Assembly: GCA_017302775.1 (NCBI GenBank)
Contig: JAFLDC010000209.1
Span: 1-5,527, forward strand
Length of the DNA: 5,527 nt
Source: Sphingomonadales bacterium
GTDB taxonomy: Bacteria > Pseudomonadota > Alphaproteobacteria > Sphingomonadales > Sphingomonadaceae
Direction of reading: 5' to 3'
The notes below the pieces were generated by a model. The model was not told where the DNA came from. It was given only the letters and a program-made list of their open reading frames with translations, and did no database searches. The position numbers and the translations under genes were made by a program. Below are positions 1 through 5,525 of this stretch, one piece after another. Numbering within the stretch: the first letter of the stretch is position 1; each line of letters starts with the position of its first letter.

Positions 1-2
1 GC

Positions 3-1049
3 ACCACATTTTCCAGTACGGGCATGGAAGGACGGCTTGAGCTTGTTCAGGCCGAACGCGGGCCGTGGAAAGGCGTTACCGGCGCCCAATTTGTACTCCG
101 CGATTTTGGCGTGGTGGGCGACGAGGCATTTCTTCCGGCCAACAGTACGGAGCAAGTAGGGCTATTTACGTTGCAGCAGCTGGAGAGCGGACCCTTTCTG
201 TTGGAAGGCGGAGCGCGGTTTGAACGCACCCGGCAGTTTTCCAGACCGCTGGACGGACAGACCCAGTTTTATAATGGTTCGCGTCGCTTTTCGACCTTTT
301 CAGCTGCAGTTGGCGGTGCATATGAATTTTCACCTGGATGGAAGTTCGCGGTCAATGCTGCCCATACCGAGCGTGCTCCATCGGCCGAAGAACTGTTTTC
401 CAACGGTCCACATGCCGGCACGTCCGCTTTCGAAGTCGGCGATCCTGACCTGAAGGTAGAGCGGGTATGGTCGGTAGAAGGGATTATCAGAGGTAACGTC
501 GAAGGGCTTCGCTTCGAAGCATCAGTATTCCACAACTGGTACGCCAACTTTGTCTACGACGCCAGGACCGGAGCGATCGAAGACGGGCTTCCGGTATATC
601 AGATAAGGCAATCCGACGCGCGCCTTTATGGTTTTGAGGCGGAAGTAGAAGCAACTCTGGCAAAACCCGGGAAATGGACGATTACGACAAATGCGCTGGT
701 CGATATGGTCCGGGCCGATATCCACGGCTTCGGCAACGCGCCGCGGATTCCGCCGCTGCGTATTTTGGGCGGCTTGACAGCGAAGTCGCCGCATTTGGAT
801 GTGGGGATCGAAGCGGAGCATGTTTTCGCGCAGCGCCGATTGGCACCGCTCGAAACCGAGACTCCGGCCTACACGGTCGTCAACCTGTCTGCGGTTTGGC
901 GGCCGCTCGGTGATGATGGCCCGCTCAGTATCATCCTGTCGGGCAATAACCTGTTTGACGTTGTTGCACGGCGGCATGCCTCGTACCTTAAAGACTATGC
1001 TCCGCTCGCGGGCCGCGATCTTCGGGTAACCATGCGGCTGGACATCTAG
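3..1049 (+). CDS. TonB-dependent outer-membrane receptor, ZnuD-like (C-terminal part, 5' truncated by window edge)
   Basis: This is the C-terminal 348 residues of a TonB-dependent receptor. The frame is open from base 3 and the plug domain lies outside the window. The first ATG, at base 24, is internal and is not the start. The protein shows alternating amphipathic beta-strands of an outer-membrane barrel. Fragment residues about 123-139 carry the stretch ERAPSAEELFSNGPHAG, followed by EVGDPDLKVER, which I recognise from ZnuD-like zinc/metal receptors. A late NNLFD motif and a GRDLRV segment near the end are also usual in the family. Such receptors take up a substrate across the outer membrane using TonB-ExbBD energy; zinc is the likely cargo but only by family resemblance. 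The final residue is Ile, whereas many barrels end in Phe. It converges with zapE, with 24 bases between stop codons. Family call is firm; substrate is tentative. Confidence 0.88.
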   Translation, partial: TTFSSTGMEGRLELVQAERGPWKGVTGAQFVLRDFGVVGDEAFLPANSTEQVGLFTLQQLESGPFLLEGGARFERTRQFSRPLDGQTQFYNGSRRFSTFSAAVGGAYEFSPGWKFAVNAAHTERAPSAEELFSNGPHAGTSAFEVGDPDLKVERVWSVEGIIRGNVEGLRFEASVFHNWYANFVYDARTGAIEDGLPVYQIRQSDARLYGFEAEVEATLAKPGKWTITTNALVDMVRADIHGFGNAPRIPPLRILGGLTAKSPHLDVGIEAEHVFAQRRLAPLETETPAYTVVNLSAVWRPLGDDGPLSIILSGNNLFDVVARRHASYLKDYAPLAGRDLRVTMRLDI

Positions 1050-1055
1050 GGTCGG

Positions 1056-1070
1056 ACCGCCTCGTGCGGT
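1056..1070. terminator. Possible short hairpin between convergent genes
   Basis: The 24-base gap between the stops of the receptor and zapE contains ACCGC-CTCGT-GCGGT, a 5-bp GC-rich stem with a 5-base loop. It could act as a weak bidirectional terminator. There is no T-run on either side, so classical intrinsic termination is not supported and the call rests on position and stem only. Confidence 0.25.
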
Positions 1071-1073
1071 GCG

Positions 1074-2186
1074 TCAACAATCGCCGTGGCCGGCGGCGAG
1101 GTATTCGGCGCTCTGCATTTCCATCAAACGGCTGACGGTGCGTTCAAACTCGAAGGCACCGTCGCCAGATGAATAGAGCTTGTCCGGCTCGGCGTCAGCC
1201 GTCGCGAACAGCTTCACCTTATGCTCGTAAAGCGCGTCGATCAGCGTCACGAAGCGAGCTGCCTCATTTCGCTGATCTGGCCCCATGCGTGGGATCCCGA
1301 CCAGGATCACGCTGTGATAAGTCCGGGCCACGGTCAGGTAGTCGGCAGCGCCGCGCGCTTCGCCGCACAGCTTTCGAAAGCTGAACACAGCCACACCCTT
1401 CAGGCTTTTGGGGACATGCAGCGTTCTGCCCCCGCCCAGATCGAGATCGGCGGATGGAACATGCGCACTGTCTTCAGGCGGGTAATCGGTCAGACGATAG
1501 AACGCTTCGCGCACCTGGGCGGTCGCTGCGTCGCCAAGCGGAGTGTGCCATGTTTCGATGCCCGCCAATCGCTCAAGCCGGTAATCGTGCGGTCCGTTCA
1601 GCGCCATGACGTCAAGTTTTCGGGAAATCAGTTCGATGAATGACAGAAAATGCTCGCGGTTGAGGCCATCCTTGTAAAGCTGATCCGGCGCTCGATTTGA
1701 GGTTGTGACGATCACCAGCCCGTGACCTACGATCAGGGCGGTAAACAGTCGGCTCATAATCATGGCGTCGGCAGAGTTGTTGACGACCATTTCGTCGAAA
1801 GCCAGCAGCCTCAGGTTCTGTGCAATCGCAGCGGCAACTTGCGGAATCGGATCGCCCGTTTCGCTCTGGCGCGCCTGGCGCAGTCTGGCGTGAACCTCCT
1901 GCATGAAGGCGTGAAAGTGAACCCGGCGCTTTTCGGCAATTGCCAGGTTGTCATGGAACAGATCCATCAGCATCGATTTCCCGCGGCCCACGCCGCCCCA
2001 CAGATATACCCCACGGGGCGGGGCAGGGGCCTTGCCAAACAAGCGGCCGATCAAACCGGATTCTGACGGGGCCTCCAGTGCCTGTGCCAACCGTGCCAAT
2101 CGTTCCACCGCGTCTTGCTGTGCGCGGTCCGATCGCAACTCGCCTGCAGCCACCAGCTGCTGATATCGGTCCAGTAGGGCGCTCAT
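1074..2186 (-). CDS. zapE: ZapE / AFG1-family ATPase (cell division protein ZapE)
   Basis: This is a 370-residue P-loop ATPase of the ZapE (YhcM)/AFG1 family, of usual bacterial length. In order it shows Walker A GGVGRGKS (residues 64-71), the family segment FHAFMQEVHARL (91-102), Walker B LLAFDE (127-132), a sensor-like TTSNR (161-165), YKDGLNREHFL (171-181), FSFRKLCG (268-275), and the conserved C-terminal ERTVSRLMEM region (348-357). In E. coli ZapE associates with FtsZ and the divisome. In mitochondria the homologue AFG1/LACE1 helps turnover of respiratory-chain subunits, which fits its position behind sdhB. The start ATG overlaps the thioesterase stop as ATGA and no Shine-Dalgarno sequence is visible, so translation is probably coupled. 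After Walker B it reads MVVNNSADAMI, where family members commonly have a VTD or VSD motif. Role in this organism is inferred. Confidence 0.95.
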   Translation of the reverse strand: MSALLDRYQQLVAAGELRSDRAQQDAVERLARLAQALEAPSESGLIGRLFGKAPAPPRGVYLWGGVGRGKSMLMDLFHDNLAIAEKRRVHFHAFMQEVHARLRQARQSETGDPIPQVAAAIAQNLRLLAFDEMVVNNSADAMIMSRLFTALIVGHGLVIVTTSNRAPDQLYKDGLNREHFLSFIELISRKLDVMALNGPHDYRLERLAGIETWHTPLGDAATAQVREAFYRLTDYPPEDSAHVPSADLDLGGGRTLHVPKSLKGVAVFSFRKLCGEARGAADYLTVARTYHSVILVGIPRMGPDQRNEAARFVTLIDALYEHKVKLFATADAEPDKLYSSGDGAFEFERTVSRLMEMQSAEYLAAGHGDC

Positions 2187-2644
2187 CGCGGCGCGGTGGG
2201 CTTGCGGATAGTTCCCGAGAAAGCGGCTATGATGTTGCCCGCACCTTGCTCGACCACTCCGCGCAGAAAGACCAGTCGACGCGTTTCCTTCAGCAGTTCG
2301 GTAACGGCGTCGCAGGGCTGACCTGGCTTGCCTGCCCCGATAAACTGGACATTGAGATCAAGCGTCACAGCAGTTCCGGCCTCAATGATCCCGAGCATTC
2401 GGGAGCAGGCGAACAGCGCAATGTCGATAAGCGCCATCACGGTCCCGCCATGAATATTGTTGGCGAGATTGGTATGGCGATGTTCAGGGAACATGCGCAG
2501 GCGTGCTTTGCCATCTGGGTCCGCCCGGACCAGTAACTGCGGAAACATCCAGCTATTGAAGCGGGTAGCGTCGTTCAGTTGCCAGGTGTGCCAGCCGGGA
2601 TTGTTCGGATCTGGCTCGCTGCGAAATCCGCGATCATCGCTCAT
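2183..2644 (-). CDS. PaaI-type hotdog-fold thioesterase
   Basis: This 153-residue protein is of the PaaI/acyl-CoA thioesterase class with a hotdog fold. The diagnostic motif is N-x-x-HGG (HGG at residues 65-67) followed on the same helix by ALID, whose D74 matches the catalytic Asp of PaaI-type enzymes. A later strand, VTLDLNVQFIGAGKPG (93-108), is also typical. Members hydrolyse acyl- or aryl-CoA thioesters in the cytoplasm; the substrate here cannot be told. The ATG at 2644 follows the sdhB stop by 11 bases, with only a weak AGG upstream, and the gene ends by overlapping zapE by four bases. It is therefore the middle gene of an sdhB-thioesterase-zapE operon. The roughly 40 residues before the core carry a Trp/Phe-rich segment (GWHTWQ, FNSWMFPQ). 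Family is clear, physiological role unknown. Confidence 0.88.
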   Translation of the reverse strand: MSDDRGFRSEPDPNNPGWHTWQLNDATRFNSWMFPQLLVRADPDGKARLRMFPEHRHTNLANNIHGGTVMALIDIALFACSRMLGIIEAGTAVTLDLNVQFIGAGKPGQPCDAVTELLKETRRLVFLRGVVEQGAGNIIAAFSGTIRKPTAPR

Positions 2645-2655
2645 GCCGAATGGGC

Positions 2656-3438
2656 CTAAATGTGACGCTCGGCCTGCATCTTCTTGATCTCGGCAATAGC
2701 CCGCGCCGGTGAGAGGCCTTTAGGACAGACGTTAGCGCAGTTCATGATGGTGTGGCAGCGATAGAGCCGGAAAGGATCTTCCAGCTCGTCAAGCCGCTCG
2801 CCCGTCATTTCGTCACGACTGTCGGCAAGCCAGCGATAGGCCTGCAGCAGGATCGCGGGGCCAAGGAATCTGTCCGAATTCCACCAATAGCTGGGGCATG
2901 AGGTGGAGCAGCACGCGCACAGAATACATTCGTAAAGCCCGTCCAACTGTTCGCGTTCTTGCGGGCTTTGTAACCGCTCCTTGCCCGATGGGGTGGTCGA
3001 GACAGTTTGCAGCCATGGCCGGATCGAAGCGTATTGGGCATAGAAGTGCGTAAAATCCGGAACCAAGTCCTTAATTACTTCCATTGCAGGCAAGGGGGTA
3101 ATCTTTACCTCACCGGCAAGATCTTCGATCGCCGTAGTACAGGCCAGCCCATTACGGCCATTCATATTCATGGCGCAAGATCCACAAATCCCTTCCCGGC
3201 ACGACCGGCGGAAGGTTAAGGTAGGATCCATTTCAGATTTGATCTTGATCAGCGCATCCAGAACCATCGGGCCGCACTGGTCAAGATCGATCTCGAAAAT
3301 GTCATAGTGCGGGTTCTGCCCGGAATCCGGGTCATAGCGATAGACAGTGAACTTCTTGACCCGCTTCGCTCCCTCGGCCCGGTGAAGGGTTCCTTCACCA
3401 CTAATCTTGCTATTGGCGGGTAGAGAAAAGCTTGCCAT
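2656..3438 (-). CDS. sdhB: Succinate dehydrogenase iron-sulfur subunit
   Basis: This 260-residue protein is SdhB of complex II, which passes electrons from the FAD of SdhA to ubiquinone on the cytoplasmic face of the inner membrane. The N-terminal ferredoxin domain holds the 2Fe-2S ligands C80, C85, C88 and C100. The C-terminal domain has [13 protein letters not shown]171, C174 and C177, with C238, match the 4Fe-4S ligands of E. coli SdhB. C181, with C228 and C234, match the 3Fe-4S ligands. The CP motifs and SYWWN near the quinone site are intact, so the protein looks functional. The ATG at 3438 has an AGGG about 6 bases upstream. It leads an operon with the thioesterase and zapE. Its usual partner sdhA is not directly upstream; regulator genes are there instead, so sdhCDA must lie elsewhere or beyond the window. 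Confidence 0.98.
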   Translation of the reverse strand: MASFSLPANSKISGEGTLHRAEGAKRVKKFTVYRYDPDSGQNPHYDIFEIDLDQCGPMVLDALIKIKSEMDPTLTFRRSCREGICGSCAMNMNGRNGLACTTAIEDLAGEVKITPLPAMEVIKDLVPDFTHFYAQYASIRPWLQTVSTTPSGKERLQSPQEREQLDGLYECILCACCSTSCPSYWWNSDRFLGPAILLQAYRWLADSRDEMTGERLDELEDPFRLYRCHTIMNCANVCPKGLSPARAIAEIKKMQAERHI

Positions 3439-3444
3439 TTCGAT

Positions 3445-3448
3445 CCCT
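3445..3448 (-). promoter_or_regulatory. Ribosome binding site of sdhB
   Basis: On the minus strand AGGG lies six bases before the ATG at 3438 (CAGGGATCGAA then ATG). It supports this start for sdhB. Confidence 0.6.
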
Positions 3449-3489
3449 GTCTATTGGCAGCGCGGGGCGCCTGTTACGCCGATCTCTCT

Positions 3490-3505
3490 AACGATTCGAT
3501 ACGTT
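3490..3505. repeat. Imperfect palindrome upstream of sdhB
   Basis: AACGATTCGATACGTT has outer arms AACG/CGTT and a central TCGA, with 12 of 16 positions symmetric. It lies about 52-67 bases before the sdhB ATG, in the 93-base gap after the LuxR-type gene. It could be an operator for the sdhB operon. No convincing -35/-10 pair was found around it; a TTGCCC lies nearby on the minus strand without a good -10. Confidence 0.25.
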
Positions 3506-3531
3506 GGGGCAAGGTGCGACGCGGCAAAATT

Positions 3532-4059
3532 TCATCGGCCGCCGATCGGGCCGATCAGCTGCGTTACCCCGACGGCGATAAACAGAGCCGCGATAACGAT
3601 CGCCGCAATGGCAATGTGTTGAGCAAAACCGCTACGTCCGCCCAAGCTGCTCAGCCAGGCGGGCTCATTCTCAAAGAAAAAAGCGGAAAGTTGCGACCCA
3701 TCTCCCGTTTCGGCTTCGCTGGCTTGATAAGGCACCGAGCCGATCAGGGAGATACTCTCCGTAGCCGGTTCTTTGCCGCGAATCCCTGGTTCTGGAAGGT
3801 GAATTTTCTGCCATGTCTCTTCGTCAGCGTCATCAGAACCATCTGTCAGAGCAAATTCCTGACGATAGAGCCGCGCGAGTTCGCCGCGCGGTAATCCGCC
3901 CAGACGTGAACGAACCATTTCGATCCGTTGATTGACGGCGCTTTCCGAAATGCCAAGCCGCGCTGCAATCTCCTTGCTTGTCCGATTGTCAGCAACCAGC
4001 GCCAGAACGTCACGCTGCTTTGGGGTCAGGTCTGGCAAGGACTGGGCAGGACGATTCAT
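3532..4059 (-). CDS. LuxR-type HTH regulator with C-terminal transmembrane helix
   Basis: A 175-residue protein with an N-terminal LuxR/GerE-type helix-turn-helix (residues about 11-55: LTPKQRDVLALV, TSKEIAARLGISESAVNQRIE). An acidic, probably disordered linker (about 72-145) follows, then one hydrophobic helix near the C-terminus (about 149-169: IAIAAIVIAALFIAVG). There is no receiver or autoinducer domain, so it would be a membrane-tethered one-component DNA-binding protein. The start at 4059 is chosen because GGATAGGA lies just upstream and because the HTH then begins at the same distance from the N-terminus as in its paralogue. In-frame ATG (4098) and TTG (4110) codons lack such a site and would run through a palindrome. 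It shares about 39 of 57 residues with the HTH of the regulator at 4672-5103. It follows the membrane-protein gene by 54 bases. Targets and signal are unknown. Confidence 0.82.
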   Translation of the reverse strand: MNRPAQSLPDLTPKQRDVLALVADNRTSKEIAARLGISESAVNQRIEMVRSRLGGLPRGELARLYRQEFALTDGSDDADEETWQKIHLPEPGIRGKEPATESISLIGSVPYQASEAETGDGSQLSAFFFENEPAWLSSLGGRSGFAQHIAIAAIVIAALFIAVGVTQLIGPIGGR

Positions 4060-4065
4060 GGCAAT

Positions 4066-4073
4066 TCCTATCC
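4066..4073 (-). promoter_or_regulatory. Ribosome binding site deciding the start at 4059
   Basis: On the minus strand GGATAGGA is followed by ATTGCC and then the ATG at 4059. This is the best Shine-Dalgarno match near any candidate start of this gene and favours 4059 over the upstream ATG (4098) and TTG (4110). Confidence 0.55.
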
Positions 4074-4076
4074 GCC

Positions 4077-4091
4077 GGGCTAGGCTAGCCC
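4077..4091. repeat. Perfect 15-base palindrome before the LuxR-type gene
   Basis: GGGCTAG-G-CTAGCCC has 7-base arms around one central base and lies 17 bases before the ATG at 4059. It falls in the 54-base gap between the membrane-protein gene and the second regulator. It could be an operator for a dimeric HTH protein, possibly autoregulatory. Alternatively it could form a small mRNA hairpin (6-bp stem, 3-base loop) that adjusts expression between the two genes. Confidence 0.45.
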
Positions 4092-4113
4092 AAGTCATCT
4101 GGCGGGGCAATCA

Positions 4114-4569
4114 CTACTGCGTTCTGAACGACCGCCGACGGGCTTGCGAGAAAGTACCGGCAGCCAGCGCGGCAAGCATGACGCTGCCCCCGATGCGCGA
4201 GGGCGAGAGCAGATCCAGCGCATCCGGAGCAAATCCGGACAGCATTACCAGGTGCGAGACAAGCCCAATCAATGAGGCAGCAGCAATGAACAACACAAAA
4301 TATCGATCGGATACCAGGACTATACCCATGAAGTAGGACAGCGTGAGAAAATCAAGGCCGGCCAAAAGAGGCGGCGACGGGTAGGTCGGATGATCGATCC
4401 CGAAGGCCAGTATGAGGGCTACCGAAATAGCCAACCTGACGCCGATGCCAATTGCGCAAGCCCGCTCAACCCACGTCCCAAGACGCCAGGCGTAAGGCAG
4501 GATAAGCAACCAGGACACGAGCATCCAGGCTGCAGGATCGCGTCCAAGAGCTATCAGGCCGGCCGGCAT
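4114..4569 (-). CDS. Small polytopic membrane protein of unknown function
   Basis: I do not recognise this 151-residue protein. It is very hydrophobic, with four to five likely transmembrane segments at about residues 12-28, 37-57, 68-86, 90-111 and 125-142. It has a short basic C-terminal tail (QARRRSF), which by the positive-inside rule would be cytoplasmic. A proline-rich loop, HPTYPSPP (60-67), separates segments two and three. No enzymatic motif is visible. The ATG at 4569 has no in-frame ATG, GTG or TTG close upstream and only a weak ribosome site. The gene sits between two paralogous LuxR-type regulators on the same strand. It lies 19 bases after the restored end of the first and 54 bases before the second, so the three look like one operon. 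A sensor or partner role for the regulators is a guess from context. Confidence 0.75.
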   Translation of the reverse strand: MPAGLIALGRDPAAWMLVSWLLILPYAWRLGTWVERACAIGIGVRLAISVALILAFGIDHPTYPSPPLLAGLDFLTLSYFMGIVLVSDRYFVLFIAAASLIGLVSHLVMLSGFAPDALDLLSPSRIGGSVMLAALAAGTFSQARRRSFRTQ

Positions 4570-4588
4570 TATCTGGCGCCGATCACAG

Positions 4589-4816
4589 TCACGAAGGCGT
4601 CTTAGCCATCTGCTGCAGTGTATAGCCGATGACGATTATCAAAAGGGTGACAGCGAGGAGCCCGACAGCAATCACGACCACCGCAGCAGAACGTGCCAGC
4701 TGCCTATCAAGCTCAAACCGAGGTCCGGAAAAAGTGGAGGGTTGCAACACGCCAAGTTCATCGCCGTCTGTCGCGCGAAGCCATTGGCACCCTCCGGTGA
4801 CGATTGGTGCGCAACA
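4589..4816 (-). pseudogene. Out-of-frame C-terminal tail (transmembrane helix) of the upstream LuxR-type regulator
   Basis: In the -1 frame relative to the gene at 4672-5103, the DNA is open from an in-frame TGA (4817-4819) to a TGA at 4589-4591. It encodes WLRATDGDELGVLQPSTFSG, PRFELDRQLARSAA, then a strongly hydrophobic stretch (VVVIAVGLLAVTLLIIVIGY) and QQMAKTPS. This is a convincing linker plus transmembrane helix, laid out like the C-terminus of the paralogue at 3532-4059. The in-frame tail of 4672-5103 (MNLACCNPPLF and on) looks much less like a natural protein. The span 4589-5103 is 515 bases; adding one base gives 516, or 171 residues plus stop. One base therefore appears to have been lost between 4672 and 4819, possibly near 4783, where the better-looking frame takes over. 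Confidence 0.72.
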
Positions 4817-5103
4817 TCAGGGTCGATGGTTAGAGGAATTGACTTACCTGTAAGAGAATTACTGGTTGGAATAGTCATCAGGAGAGTGCTGGTGCGCCGG
4901 TATATCCGGGCAATCTGTGATCGCGACAGACCACCCAAGCGAAGCCGGATCACTTCGATCCGCTGGTTGACTGCGCTCTCCGAAATTCCCAGTTTTCTGG
5001 CGATTTCCTTGCTCGTCATGCCTTCGGAAACGAGGGCGAGCACTTCCTTCTGCTTGTCGGTAAGCGTATCCAGTAGTGCTGTCTGTTCGAGGATGTCAGC
5101 CAT
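4672..5103 (-). CDS. LuxR-type HTH regulator, apparently frameshifted at its 3' end
   Basis: As read, this encodes 143 residues with a LuxR/GerE-type helix-turn-helix at about 14-58 (LTDKQKEVLALV, TSKEIARKLGISESAVNQRIE, IRLRLGG). It is a paralogue of the gene at 3532-4059, with about 39 identities in 57 HTH positions counted by eye; the linkers are unrelated. The last 40 or so residues as translated are atypical, and the natural C-terminus with its transmembrane helix lies in another frame (4589-4816). Without correction the product would be a soluble or misfolded DNA-binding protein lacking its membrane anchor. The ATG at 5103 starts a protein well matched to the paralogue, and no Shine-Dalgarno sequence is visible before it. 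It lies 86 bases downstream of the dehalogenase gene and appears to head the regulator/membrane-protein cassette. The regulated genes are unknown. Confidence 0.8.
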   Translation of the reverse strand: MADILEQTALLDTLTDKQKEVLALVSEGMTSKEIARKLGISESAVNQRIEVIRLRLGGLSRSQIARIYRRTSTLLMTIPTSNSLTGKSIPLTIDPDVAHQSSPEGANGFARQTAMNLACCNPPLFPDLGLSLIGSWHVLLRWS

Positions 5104-5111
5104 TGTCGGTG

Positions 5112-5140
5112 ATCTTAGCCTTACGCGGAACTGGTATCAA
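5112..5140 (-). promoter_or_regulatory. Candidate sigma-70-type promoter for the regulator cassette
   Basis: On the minus strand TTGATA (5135-5140; five of six to consensus) and TAAGAT (5112-5117; four of six) are separated by exactly 17 bases. Transcription would begin about 7 bases beyond the -10, at or just before the ATG at 5103, giving a leaderless or nearly leaderless mRNA. That fits the absence of a Shine-Dalgarno sequence there. Confidence 0.5.
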
Positions 5141-5154
5141 ATACGAAGGCTGCA

Positions 5155-5191
5155 GATCGCGAAAATTGTTGTTGCGCCGGTCCACGCGATC
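5155..5191. repeat. Inverted repeat at the end of the dehalogenase gene
   Basis: GATCGCG (5155-5161) and CGCGATC (5185-5191) form perfect 7-base arms around a 23-base spacer. One arm overlaps the dehalogenase stop codon and the other lies about 52 bases before the next gene's ATG, upstream of the candidate -35. It may be a 3' stem-loop of the dehalogenase mRNA or an operator. The long loop and lack of a T-run argue against an ordinary terminator. Confidence 0.35.
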
Positions 5192-5525
5192 AACTGGGTG
5201 GACGCTTTACTACCTCCAGAATGGCATCGGCGAATCCTAACGGGTCATCTTCCTGGATGAAGTGCCCCCCCTTCAGGGTACGATGGGGGAGATTTCCTGT
5301 GCCAGGCACGCGGTCCAGCCAGATGGCATCACCCCCGCGGGTAATAGGGTCACTGTCTGAAAAACAGCACAGGAATGGCTTGGTCCATTGATCAAACACC
5401 GACCAAGCCCGCAGCTGATCCGGTACCGCAGAATCGCCTGAAAATGGAACCAGTCCCGGATAGCGCCGCGCTGCAATCTTGCTAGACCTGGTCGGGAAGG
5501 GCGCATCATAGGCCGCTATTTCTCG
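5190..5525 (-). CDS. Haloalkane dehalogenase (C-terminal part, 5' truncated by window edge)
   Basis: This is the last 111 residues of an alpha/beta-hydrolase that I recognise as a haloalkane dehalogenase (EC 3.8.1.5), which hydrolyses carbon-halogen bonds to give an alcohol and halide. The frame is open to the right edge, so the start and the nucleophile Asp lie outside. Visible hallmarks are AAYDAPFP (fragment residues 4-11), FSDSDPITRGGD (55-66) and GGHFIQED (86-93). His88 is the expected catalytic base, and Asp59 aligns, by my reading, with the catalytic acid of DhlA-type (HLD-I) enzymes. GTG and ATG codons inside the fragment are not starts, since the conserved sequence continues upstream of them. 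Many family members have unknown natural substrates, so activity on halogenated compounds is inferred. It is co-directional with the regulator cassette, 86 bases away, but a candidate promoter lies between them. Confidence 0.9.
   Translation of the reverse strand, partial: REIAAYDAPFPTRSSKIAARRYPGLVPFSGDSAVPDQLRAWSVFDQWTKPFLCCFSDSDPITRGGDAIWLDRVPGTGNLPHRTLKGGHFIQEDDPLGFADAILEVVKRPPS

Noticed and set aside
522..977. Long open frame on the minus strand opposite the TonB receptor
   Set aside because: It is antisense to a clearly conserved receptor, its translation has no recognisable domain, and such antisense frames are common in GC-rich DNA.
1940..2536. 198-codon open frame on the plus strand opposite zapE and the thioesterase
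   Set aside because: It runs across two firmly identified genes on the other strand, with low-complexity Pro/Arg/Gly-rich translation and no plausible ribosome site.
3544..3556. Palindrome GATCGG-G-CCGATC
   Set aside because: It lies inside the 3' coding end of the LuxR-type gene (the GPIG codons) and has no T-run, so coding chance explains it.
3454..3894. 146-codon plus-strand open frame opposite the LuxR-type regulator
   Set aside because: The minus-strand gene has a clear HTH and transmembrane helix with a paralogue next door; the plus-strand translation shows no family signature.
4672..4819. Programmed -1 ribosomal frameshifting to produce the transmembrane form of the regulator
   Set aside because: No canonical X-XXY-YYZ slippery heptamer in the zero frame was found. 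The only homopolymer of note (five T near 4730) does not fit the pattern, and the better-looking frame already begins upstream of it. A simple deletion or sequencing error is more likely, though not proven.
5273..5509. Open frame on the minus strand overlapping the dehalogenase in another frame
   Set aside because: The frame with YDAPFP, SDSDPITRGGD and GGHFIQED is the real one and is open to the window edge, so the overlapping frame is a shadow.
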